Of a DNA stretch of 15,884 nt, positions 1-6,380 are shown piece after piece. Location of the stretch: the NCBI GenBank assembly GCA_040756085.1, contig JBFMAE010000365.1:1-15884 (forward strand), given 5' to 3'. The stretch comes from JBFMAE01 sp040756085 (GTDB lineage Bacteria > Desulfobacterota > BSN033 > UBA1163). Every line of letters begins with the position of its first letter. Within the stretch, counting starts at the first letter, position 1. A program made the position numbers and the translations under genes. A model generated the notes under the pieces. It worked only from the letters and a program-made list of their open reading frames with translations, had not been told where the DNA came from and made no database searches.

Positions 1-1
1 A

Positions 2-94
2 TTGGGGCACTCCTCTCTATCAACGCAAAAAAGGTATGTGAAATTTACTGAATCAACACCAACCCACTTCAAACCAGGTGAGAGGGACAATTGA
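2..94 (+). CDS. Tyrosine recombinase / phage integrase, C-terminal tail only (partial)
   Basis: An open frame enters from the left edge and stops with TGA at 92-94. It begins LGHSSLSTQKRY, which matches the last conserved block of tyrosine recombinases (XerC/XerD/phage integrase, LGHxxxxTTxxY). The His of LGH and the Tyr nine residues later (codon 35-37) have the same spacing as the catalytic His and nucleophilic Tyr of XerD. About 18 hydrophilic residues follow, a normal length for the family's tail. The enzyme would cut and rejoin DNA through a 3'-phosphotyrosine bond. It converges on livF with a 48-bp gap. Only 30 residues are visible, so the subtype (Xer, integron-like, phage or transposon) and whether the gene is intact cannot be told. 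Confidence 0.6.
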   Translation: MGHSSLSTQKRYVKFTESTPTHFKPGERDN

Positions 95-142
95 AAAATA
101 GGGGGGTGATGGATGATCTGAAATGTATTCCGAAATGGAAGC

Positions 143-838
143 TCACACCAATAGGTATTTCTTTCTCACCTCTTCGTTCTTCTTCAATTCGTCGATACTT
201 CCTTGAAAGCGGATTGTTCCTTTATCCATCACATAGGCTCGATCAGCTAAGGCCGTTGCCAATCCCACATTATGTTCGCAGATGAGCATGGTTAAGCCTG
301 TTTTCTTGATCTCTCCGAGTTGTTCTTCCATGGCTTTAATGACCAAGGGGGCCAATCCCTCACCGGGCTCATCCAGAAGGAGGAGTTGAGGATTGGTCAT
401 CAAAGTTCGGGCAACGGTGAGCATCTGCTGTTCCCCGCCGCTGAGATGGTTTCCCATGTGGGTTTCCAATTCTTTCAATTTCGGGAAGAGGGAATAGATT
501 CGATCCAGATTCCAGAGAGCCCCTTCCCGTTCTCTTCGAGCGACAAGGATGTTCTGCCGAACGGTTAAGTCAGGGAAGATCCGGCGGTCATCTGGGACGA
601 AGCCAACTCCCAATTTGGCGATATGGTAAGGTGGTTTTCCAACGAGTTCTTTGCCCTGGAATTTAATGCTTCCCGAGCGGGGTGGTGTGAGGCCGATGAT
701 ACTCCTGAAGGTGGTCGTCTTTCCGGCTCCATTCCTTCCCAAAAGGCAGACAGCCTCTCCCTCTTTGACGTCGAGAGAGATCCCGAAGAGGATATGACTC
801 GTTCCATAGTAAGTATGAATTTGATTAACCTCGAGCAT
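143..838 (-). CDS. livF: LivF-type ABC transporter ATP-binding protein
   Basis: One of the two cytoplasmic ATPases that power a branched-chain/hydrophobic amino acid type (HAAT) importer. The 231-residue protein has all nucleotide-binding-domain motifs: Walker A GRNGAGKT (34-41), signature LSGGE (132-136), Walker B LLLLDEP (152-158) with catalytic Glu157, and switch His189. The stretch around FVPDDRRIFPDLTV (80-93) is the typical LivF Q-loop region, where family members usually have a VPEGRRIF-like sequence. Length is normal for LivF. Its ATG overlaps the TAA of livG (TAATG, one base shared), so translation is probably coupled. It is the last gene of the liv operon. The substrate cannot be read from the ATPase; Liv-type systems also import amides, urea, aromatics and short organic acids. 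Confidence 0.93.
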   Translation of the reverse strand: MLEVNQIHTYYGTSHILFGISLDVKEGEAVCLLGRNGAGKTTTFRSIIGLTPPRSGSIKFQGKELVGKPPYHIAKLGVGFVPDDRRIFPDLTVRQNILVARREREGALWNLDRIYSLFPKLKELETHMGNHLSGGEQQMLTVARTLMTNPQLLLLDEPGEGLAPLVIKAMEEQLGEIKKTGLTMLICEHNVGLATALADRAYVMDKGTIRFQGSIDELKKNEEVRKKYLLV

Positions 839-1578
839 TATGCAGCACCTCCCAGGTATACTTTTTGAACCTCTTCACTGGCCCTCACCTTTTGGGGAGT
901 TCCATCTGCAATCAGGGTGCCCTGATGGAGCACAGAGATTCTTTGAGCAATTCCAAAAACGACACTCATATCATGTTCGGTGAAAAGGATGGTTATTCCC
1001 CGCTCCTCGACTAACTTTTTGATGAGTGTCATTGTGATTTCGGTCTCTTCCGGAGACATGCCGCAGGTGGGCTCATCGAGAAGTAAGACCTCGGGTTCGG
1101 TTCCAAGGGTTATGGCAAGTTCTAATCGTTTTTTATCCCCATGGGAGATGGATTCTCCTAAGGTGTTTGCCTGATCTGCAAGACCCACTTCTTCTAAAAT
1201 ACGCCAGACCTCTTCCTTAAAATATTTTTTTGCAGATGTGAAGAAGTTAAGTGTGACCTTTCGATGAGACAGTAGTGCCATCAATACACTTTCATAAATT
1301 GTGAGTTTTGGGTAGATGCTTGTAATTTGAAAAGAACGGGTGATGCCGAGTTTGCATCTATTATAGGCGGGTAAATTTGTGATCTCTTTTCCTTTGAATA
1401 AGACCTTTCCAGAAGTAGCTCGATGGTATCCTGTGACAAGATTGAAATAGGTGGACTTTCCTGCACCATTTGGACCAATGATAGCATGAATATCACCTTT
1501 TATGATCTCAAGGCTTACATCATTGACAGCTCTGAGTTTGCCAAATTCTTTTGTTATTTCTTGAGTTTGAAGAAACAT
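838..1578 (-). CDS. livG: LivG-type ABC transporter ATP-binding protein
   Basis: Second ATPase of the Liv importer, 246 residues. Walker A is GPNGAGKS (35-42), the Q-loop is SFQ with Gln84, the signature is degenerate (ISHGDKK, 144-150, in place of LSYGQQR), Walker B is VLLLDEP (164-170), and the switch His is residue 202. The block PTCGMSPEET after Walker B and the long helical insert at about 105-125 (SHRKVTLNFFTSAKKYF) are typical of LivG rather than LivF. The degenerate signature beside a canonical LivF is normal for heterodimeric Liv ATPases. It lies 56 bp downstream of livM, a gap holding an 8-bp tandem repeat, and its stop overlaps the livF start. Confidence 0.92.
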   Translation of the reverse strand: MFLQTQEITKEFGKLRAVNDVSLEIIKGDIHAIIGPNGAGKSTYFNLVTGYHRATSGKVLFKGKEITNLPAYNRCKLGITRSFQITSIYPKLTIYESVLMALLSHRKVTLNFFTSAKKYFKEEVWRILEEVGLADQANTLGESISHGDKKRLELAITLGTEPEVLLLDEPTCGMSPEETEITMTLIKKLVEERGITILFTEHDMSVVFGIAQRISVLHQGTLIADGTPQKVRASEEVQKVYLGGAA

Positions 1579-1596
1579 ATCAACACCTCACTCCTA

Positions 1597-1628
1597 TGGA
1601 ATGATGGAATATTGGAATAATGAAATTT
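1597..1628. repeat. 8-bp tandem repeat between livM and livG
   Basis: Four consecutive 8-bp units (TGGAATGA, TGGAATAT, TGGAATAA, TGAAATTT) fill over half of the 56-bp livM-livG gap. The first three share TGGAAT and the fourth is degenerate. No coding role is visible. It resembles simple intergenic repeats scattered through some genomes, but I cannot check its copy number here. Confidence 0.7.
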
Positions 1629-1634
1629 TCCGGT

Positions 1635-2594
1635 TCATTCTTTTGCTGCCCTTCCTTTTAACTTCTCCTGGGCATAGCCAAGGATTCCCCCTGGTAAAAG
1701 GAAAATTATAATTAGGATAAGGGTTCCCATAATGACAGGCCAGAAATAGGTGAATCCAAGAACCCAGGCATGGAAAAATGTCATGATGAACATTCCCAGA
1801 ATAGGCCCAAAGAATACGGAAGGACCTCCCAGAATGGCTGCCATGACGGGCTCTCCTGATTTGATCCACGTTAAGTAGGAAGGAGCAACAGATCGATAAA
1901 AAGGTACCCAGATGGCTCCAGCCAGTCCAGCGAAGGCGGCAGCGATAACAAAGGTGATGAGCTGGTATCTTGCGATATTGATGCCCAAAAATTCGGTTCT
2001 TTCCGTATTCTCACGCATGGATTTGATAGTCTGACCAAAAGGGGAATGGATGATTCGCCATATAATAAAGGCCGAAGCAAGAAAGACCAGGAGAATAAAA
2101 TAATAATAGACCGTAGGCGATTTCATAATGGTTGGTGGAAATACTCCCTGAATGCCGTCGTCTCCTCCGGTAAAATCATGCCATTTGTAGATAACGAAAA
2201 AGATGAGCTGTCCAAAGGCAAGAGTCAGGATTGCAAAGTAGATCCCCCTGAGGCGGACGCAAAAGTATCCAACGATGAAACCGATGATGCCTGCCATTCC
2301 AATTCCAGCTAAAATGCTCAGCCAGAAGTTGAACTGGACCTTTGTCATTAACATCGCGACCGTATATCCGCCTAGTCCATAAAATGCAGCCTGGCCAAAG
2401 GAGAGTTGGCCCATATAACAAAAGAGGAGATTAAAACTCAGCGCCAACAAACTCATGATCAGAGCCTCACACAAAACGGTGAGATAAAATTCAGAAAGGA
2501 TGAAGGGAGCGATTAAGGAAAGAATAATTAGAAGGATTAACCACCATCCTTTCTTCATCCAGGAACCTTTTTCTTCCATTTGAATCTTTTCCAT
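1635..2594 (-). CDS. livM: LivM-type ABC transporter permease
   Basis: Inner-membrane permease of the Liv importer, 319 residues. Hydrophobic segments run from about residue 17 to 305, with eight or more likely membrane spans. Family hallmarks are GQLSFGQAAFYGLGGY (62-77), the YFAILTLAFGQ block (119-129), GGDDGIQG (143-150), and the cytoplasmic coupling loop SMRENTERTEFLGI (192-205), which contacts the ATPases. The start is supported by GAGG five bases upstream of the ATG; a Met at residue 6 is a less likely alternative. It follows livH after a 78-bp AT-rich gap without coding potential. It should form the translocation pore with LivH. Confidence 0.93.
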   Translation of the reverse strand: MEKIQMEEKGSWMKKGWWLILLIILSLIAPFILSEFYLTVLCEALIMSLLALSFNLLFCYMGQLSFGQAAFYGLGGYTVAMLMTKVQFNFWLSILAGIGMAGIIGFIVGYFCVRLRGIYFAILTLAFGQLIFFVIYKWHDFTGGDDGIQGVFPPTIMKSPTVYYYFILLVFLASAFIIWRIIHSPFGQTIKSMRENTERTEFLGINIARYQLITFVIAAAFAGLAGAIWVPFYRSVAPSYLTWIKSGEPVMAAILGGPSVFFGPILGMFIMTFFHAWVLGFTYFWPVIMGTLILIIIFLLPGGILGYAQEKLKGRAAKE

Positions 2595-2672
2595 ATTAAC
2601 CTCAAATTATTAAAAATTTTCCATCTTAATTTTATATTTTCCACTTTTCAATTTGCATTGAATAGTTCAGGT

Positions 2673-3554
2673 TTACCTTTCTGGTCTTCCAAAGATTCCC
2701 CATGGACGAATAATCAGAACACCCGCCATCACCATAAAGATAAAGGCAAGGGCCAATTCTGGTTTAAACATAATTCCAAAGGCATAAACTTGACCAACAA
2801 TAAAAGATCCTAAGAGTGTTCCAGGGAGACTTCCCATTCCACCAATGACGACCACAGCGAAACATTCCACGATGATTTCAATATCCATACCGAGTGCCAC
2901 AGAGCCAAAGGGAGCGGTGATGGCTCCACTCATCCCAGCGATCATGGCTCCCAAAATAAATATCCATGTATACAGCCATGGGATAGGTATTCCTAAAGCT
3001 GAAACCATTTCCCGGTCATGAGCAGCAGCCCTGATAATGTCCCCCAAACGGGTTTTATAAACCAACCACCAGAGAAAGACAACCAGAGCTAAACCTAATA
3101 AAATAATTAAAAAATTATAAGAAGGGAATGGAAAGCCAAATAGGAAAACAGCTCCTGTGAAAGGTTTTGGCCTTGGGATTGAGAAAAATTCTCCCCCCCA
3201 ACCCCATTTCACAAGATCGGTAATGATCAGAACCAATGCATAAGTAGCTAAAAGCTGCTCAGGCCATCCTCTTGAGTAGAGGCGTCTCAGTAAGAATAAT
3301 TCAATTACAATACCTGCGGCTGCCATAATAAGGGCAGCAAGGATTGCAGCCACATAGAAACCGACAACAGGTAAAAGTAAGTACTTCCATATAGTAAATG
3401 AAAGAAATGCCCCTAACATATAGAGGGAGCCATGCGCAAAATTGAGGATCCTCAGGACCCCAAATGTTAAGGAGAGACCCGAGGCGACCAGAAAGAGCAT
3501 GGCACCTCGGGCGATTCCACTCAGGAATTGATTAAAAAGGACATCGAATGACAT
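2673..3554 (-). CDS. livH: LivH-type ABC transporter permease
   Basis: First permease of the Liv importer, 293 residues. The N-terminal block LSLTFGVLRILNFAHGSLYM (27-46) is diagnostic of LivH. The coupling loop IRAAAHDREMVSALGI (174-189) and the C-terminal VVVIGGMGSLPGTLLGSFIV block (234-253) are also conserved. Membrane spans alternate through the whole chain. It lies between livK (177-bp gap of repeat DNA) and livM. It is expected to pair with LivM in the inner membrane and accept substrate from LivK in the periplasm. Confidence 0.93.
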   Translation of the reverse strand: MSFDVLFNQFLSGIARGAMLFLVASGLSLTFGVLRILNFAHGSLYMLGAFLSFTIWKYLLLPVVGFYVAAILAALIMAAAGIVIELFLLRRLYSRGWPEQLLATYALVLIITDLVKWGWGGEFFSIPRPKPFTGAVFLFGFPFPSYNFLIILLGLALVVFLWWLVYKTRLGDIIRAAAHDREMVSALGIPIPWLYTWIFILGAMIAGMSGAITAPFGSVALGMDIEIIVECFAVVVIGGMGSLPGTLLGSFIVGQVYAFGIMFKPELALAFIFMVMAGVLIIRPWGIFGRPER

Positions 3555-3569
3555 ATGAAACTCCTAAAA

Positions 3570-3730
3570 TCCAAAATTCGAATATCGAAATCCGAAACAA
3601 ATTCAAAATTCAAATTTCGTAGGGAACAGTTTGAAACTGTTCCCTACGAAAATTATCTGTTTCTAACATTTGAAATTCGGTCATTTGAGATTGTTTCGAA
3701 TTTCGAATTTCGTGTTTCGAAATTTCCGTT
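3570..3730. repeat. AT-rich GAAATTCGAA-type repeat arms around a palindrome
   Basis: Apart from the central palindrome, the livK-livH gap is made of short related words such as ATTCGAA, TCGAAATCCGAAACAA and CAAATTTCG. The left block (about 3570-3614) and the right block (about 3667-3730) are similar to each other in inverted orientation: TCGAAATCCGAAACAA on the left against TCGAAATTCGAAACAA on the complement of the right. The whole gap is therefore a large, loose inverted repeat. No gene is visible in it. Confidence 0.6.
3615..3651. repeat. Perfect 37-bp palindrome in the livK-livH gap
   Basis: An 18-base arm (3615-3632, TTTCGTAGGGAACAGTTT) is followed by a single G and then its exact reverse complement (3634-3651). 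In RNA it would form a strong hairpin with an 11-bp stem GTAGGGAACAG/CTGTTCCCTAC and a small loop. There is no U-tract, so it is not a standard terminator. In a liv operon mRNA it could protect the abundant livK message from 3' exonucleases, as REP elements do. The sequence looks like a dispersed REP/MITE-type repeat rather than a site specific to this operon. Confidence 0.85.
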
Positions 3731-3731
3731 T

Positions 3732-4985
3732 CTAACGGACAACTCCTGTTTTTTTCCAAGTTTCTCGCACGCTTGCTTCGGGACGGACGACCTGCTCTCC
3801 AGGGACCCGAGTGATGTCTTTCCAGATTTTAAATGGATAGCCGGGGTCTTTAGCAATGGTTCCCTGATAGCACGGTATAGTTCCCATATGATCTAAAGGT
3901 CTAATCATGAACTTACCTCTTAAACTATCAAAAGATATCCCTTCCATGGCTTTAATCACTGCTTCTGTTTCGATCGTTTTAGCCTTTTCAATCGCTGCCT
4001 TATAAAGGTAAATGGTATCATAAGCGATGACCGCCCATGCATCAGGATAGGCTCCACGGACTTTTTTGTATTTGTCAACAAACTCCATCATCTTTGGATT
4101 GGGGTCCTGGAAAAAGTCACCCCTTGCGAAACCATAGACTCCTTCAGGTGCATCCTCCCCGAGAGCTACGAGGACAGGAAGGTCATNNNNNNNNNNGGGG
4201 GTCTTGAAGAAGCCGTAGGGTAAGGCTTGCTTGGTAAAGGCTACTAAGTCAGCGCCAAAAAGAGAGCTATGGATGGCATCGGGCTTCTTGGCCATAATGG
4301 CAGTAATAAAAGCAGTGAAATCTTTCTCGCCAGGTTTTGGCCAGGCCTGATACAGGATTTCAGCATCTGGAACCAATCTCTTTATTTCTTCCCCAAAGGC
4401 AGCTTCTTCACGGCGGCCGAATTCATAATCGGGAGCAATGGTACAGAATTTCTTTGCAGTTGGATGTTTTTTATGGAGATAACGTGTTGCAGCGATGGCT
4501 TCCATGTAAGTATTTGGGACAATCTGGAAGATATAGGGAGTGAATTTGTCAACGGTCATAGCTTCAGTATTACACAATCCAGCTATTCTTATAATTTTAT
4601 ACTCCGAATGGACCACCTGCATTGCCAGGGCCATACCGCTACTGCATGGCCCCATCAGATAGTTGACTTTATCTCTGAGGATCAAGTCTTTTACTTCTCT
4701 CACCGCTACATCGACCTTGGCCTCCGTATCCCGAACGGTGAGATCCAATTTTCTGCCCAGAATGCCCCCTTTGGCATTGATCTCATCAATAGCAATCCTG
4801 ATGCCATTGATGGCAGATTCGGAATACATGTAGCAGGGTCCGGCAAAGTCATAGATGGCTCCGATTTTAATTGGTTCCTTGGCGGCCGCAGGTTTGGGTG
4901 CTGGTTTGGCCTGAGCCATCACCATCGGAACCGAAAGAATACTGAATATAAAGACCAGAACAGTTAGAATTGCTAATTTTCTCAT
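3732..4985 (-). CDS. livK: Liv-type ABC transporter substrate-binding protein (contains an assembly gap)
   Basis: Periplasmic binding protein that delivers substrate to LivHM. The 417-residue frame starts with a signal peptide (MRKLAILTVLVFIFSILSVP, likely cleaved after VMA at residue 24), then a Pro/Ala/Lys linker (26-37) and a type I periplasmic binding fold (Peripla_BP_6) from IKIGAIYDFAGP (39-50) to the C terminus. MGPCSSG (111-117) and APDYEFGR (184-191) lie where the family contacts ligand. AAGGAGGA six bases before the ATG is an excellent ribosome site. Ten Ns replace codons at about 264-267; the frame stays open across them, but the true length there is unknown. As first liv gene, after a 172-bp leader, it is probably the most highly expressed. 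The ligand is unknown. Confidence 0.92.
   Translation of the reverse strand: MRKLAILTVLVFIFSILSVPMVMAQAKPAPKPAAAKEPIKIGAIYDFAGPCYMYSESAINGIRIAIDEINAKGGILGRKLDLTVRDTEAKVDVAVREVKDLILRDKVNYLMGPCSSGMALAMQVVHSEYKIIRIAGLCNTEAMTVDKFTPYIFQIVPNTYMEAIAATRYLHKKHPTAKKFCTIAPDYEFGRREEAAFGEEIKRLVPDAEILYQAWPKPGEKDFTAFITAIMAKKPDAIHSSLFGADLVAFTKQALPYGFFKTPXXXXDLPVLVALGEDAPEGVYGFARGDFFQDPNPKMMEFVDKYKKVRGAYPDAWAVIAYDTIYLYKAAIEKAKTIETEAVIKAMEGISFDSLRGKFMIRPLDHMGTIPCYQGTIAKDPGYPFKIWKDITRVPGEQVVRPEASVRETWKKTGVVR
4187..4196. other. Assembly gap (10 N) inside livK
   Basis: Ten undetermined bases interrupt livK. A run of exactly ten suggests a scaffold join of assumed rather than measured size, so the apparent frame continuity and the four unknown residues should not be trusted. 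Confidence 0.98.
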
Positions 4986-5033
4986 CCTCTTCCTCCTTTC
5001 TTTTTATTAAATTTTTAGAAATGAAATTCTTTC

Positions 5034-5083
5034 TCACCTCCTTCTCCATGGTTTCAAATATGACGAAAAGAAAAAGTTGTCAA
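5034..5083 (-). promoter_or_regulatory. livK leader: possible sigma-70 promoter and a second strong Shine-Dalgarno
   Basis: On the minus strand a perfect TTGACA (5078-5083) is followed by only weak -10 candidates (CATATT at 15 bp, TATTTG at 17 bp). Downstream, 5034-5043 reads AAGGAGGTGA, a full complement of the 16S rRNA tail, about 50 bases before the livK ATG and separate from livK's own AAGGAGGA. No ATG, GTG or TTG lies at the right distance after it. It may be a ribosome standby site or chance. The promoter call is tentative. Confidence 0.3.
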
Positions 5084-5130
5084 GTAAAGTTTAAGAGAGC
5101 TCTAAAAAAATACTATGTGCTCCCTGGATA

Positions 5131-5154
5131 GATTTCTGGACTTTTTCAGAAATC
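5131..5154. terminator. Stem-loop just after the SDR gene
   Basis: GATTTCTG (5131-5138) and CAGAAATC (5147-5154) form a perfect 8-bp stem with an 8-base loop, a few bases past the SDR stop codon. No U-tract follows on the minus strand, so it is at best a weak terminator, or a processing or stability element between the SDR gene and livK. Confidence 0.35.
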
Positions 5155-5157
5155 CCT

Positions 5158-6105
5158 TTAACTATAAATCTCGGGGTGGGCTTGAACCTCTTTGACGAAA
5201 TCCTTCACAGTCTCGTCAAGCAGATATTTGGTTTTCCAACCCCACTCCTCAAAGGCGTTGGTCTCATCGAGATATTTCGGCCAACTCCGAACGATTTCGG
5301 TCAATTCCGGATCCGGCTTAAATCGGATGTCTGCTTGGGGGAGAATCTTTATGACTGCATCGTAGATTTCTCTGGCTGTGGGTGAAAAACCTGCAATGCA
5401 ATAAACCCTTCTCTTTAATTTGGTATCATTAGCCTCGTATAAACGAAGGAGACAATCTATGGCATCCTTAATGTAAAGTAAAGGCATGATCACGTCTTCT
5501 TCTACGTAGACCGTATAGGGTCTTTTGAGAGCCGGTTCGGAGATCATGAACGTACTATAAGTAGAGGCACCTCCACCCCCCCTGCCAGGTCCGATCACAG
5601 AAGGTAACCGGACCGCCCTGAAGTCGACACCAAATTTTCTATGATAATATTCTCCCAACCTTTCGGAGAAAACTTTTGTGACACCGTACATCGAGATGGG
5701 CATCTGGATGGTATCTTCATTTACGGTATGAAGTCCAAGACCATAAGAGGCGATTGTGCTGGTGTAAATCACTCGCTCTATATTGAACAGCCTTGCCGCT
5801 TCGAGAATATTGAATGTCCCACCTGCATTGACATGATAGGCAGTGATGGGTTTTTCCTCGGCAGAAGCGGATAGAAGGGCTCCTGTATGATAGATGCCGT
5901 CTATTTTATGTTGTTTGATCACCTCCAACACCTCTGCCCATGAAGAGAGATCGCCTTGAATGATCTTCACTTTATTCTTAATATCTTGGATAAGGGGAGA
6001 ATCGGCAATAATATCAAAAAGTACAACCTCTTCGCCTTTTGCTAAGAGAGTATGAGCGAGATAAGTTCCTATAAAACCCAATCCTCCAGTGATCAGTTTT
6101 GGCAC
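5158..6105 (-). CDS. NAD-dependent SDR epimerase/dehydratase family protein, L-threonine 3-dehydrogenase-like
   Basis: Extended short-chain dehydrogenase, 315 residues. The Rossmann motif TGGLGFIG (6-13) and acidic Asp31 at the end of strand two point to NAD(H). The catalytic set is Ser116 (YTSTIAS) with Tyr140-x3-Lys144 (YGVTK). The C-terminal half matches what I know of SDR-type L-threonine 3-dehydrogenases (oxidation of threonine to 2-amino-3-ketobutyrate) better than sugar epimerases: RLPSVIGPGRGGGG (166-179), MPLLYIKDA (207-215) and the end block SWPKYLDETNAFEEWGW (274-290). Start is GTG, preceded by AAAGGAG at a suitable distance. It is the first gene behind the sigma-54 promoter and lies 172 bp upstream of livK, so it may catabolise what the transporter imports. 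A different 3-hydroxy acid or sugar-nucleotide substrate cannot be excluded. Confidence 0.8.
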   Translation of the reverse strand: MPKLITGGLGFIGTYLAHTLLAKGEEVVLFDIIADSPLIQDIKNKVKIIQGDLSSWAEVLEVIKQHKIDGIYHTGALLSASAEEKPITAYHVNAGGTFNILEAARLFNIERVIYTSTIASYGLGLHTVNEDTIQMPISMYGVTKVFSERLGEYYHRKFGVDFRAVRLPSVIGPGRGGGGASTYSTFMISEPALKRPYTVYVEEDVIMPLLYIKDAIDCLLRLYEANDTKLKRRVYCIAGFSPTAREIYDAVIKILPQADIRFKPDPELTEIVRSWPKYLDETNAFEEWGWKTKYLLDETVKDFVKEVQAHPEIYS

Positions 6106-6174
6106 CGATATTACTCCTTTTTTAAATTAACTTATCCCCCCACCCTGGTAAATCAATTACGGTTTAAAGGTAAC

Positions 6175-6189
6175 GCAAAAATCAAGCCA
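6175..6189 (-). promoter_or_regulatory. Sigma-54 (-24/-12) promoter for the SDR-liv operon
   Basis: Read on the minus strand the site is TGGCTTGATTTTTGC. Against the consensus TGGCACG-N4-TTGC it matches all bases except the AC of TGGCACG, and the invariant GG and GC have the canonical spacing. Transcription would start near 6163, about 58 bases before the GTG of the SDR gene. A sigma-54 activator gene and three palindromes lie immediately upstream, which makes the call much stronger than the motif alone. Confidence 0.75.
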
Positions 6190-6270
6190 GAGTGAATTAG
6201 AATTTTACAAAATTTAACCTATTGAATTTTAAAGATTTTTTATTAATTCAAATTCGGCGGGCTTTAAAAG

Positions 6271-6288
6271 TGTAGAAAAATATCTACA
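6271..6288. promoter_or_regulatory. Palindrome 1, candidate upstream activating site
   Basis: TGTAGAAAAATATCTACA, an 18-bp dyad with arms TGTAGA/TCTACA and an AT core. It is centred about 116 bp upstream of the start predicted for the sigma-54 promoter, a usual enhancer distance for activators of this class. Confidence 0.65.
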
Positions 6289-6342
6289 TTTATTTTTTTC
6301 TGTTTAATAATTTGCCTTTAAATTACAAAGGGTTACCTTTAG

Positions 6343-6360
6343 TGTAGATATTTATCTACA
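6343..6360. promoter_or_regulatory. Palindrome 2, candidate upstream activating site
   Basis: TGTAGATATTTATCTACA, the second 18-bp dyad with the same arms, directly abutting palindrome 3. Its centre is about 188 bp upstream of the predicted start. Confidence 0.65.
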
Positions 6361-6378
6361 TGTAGGAATATTTCTACA
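6361..6378. promoter_or_regulatory. Palindrome 3, candidate upstream activating site
   Basis: TGTAGGAATATTTCTACA, the third 18-bp dyad, with one arm base changed. It ends two bases from the activator's stop codon and touches palindrome 2 end to end, giving a 36-bp tandem site suited to cooperative binding. Confidence 0.65.
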
Positions 6379-6380
6379 TT

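Noticed and set aside
4269..4967. 232-codon plus-strand open frame
   Set aside because: Antisense shadow of livK; composition follows the complement of the real gene.
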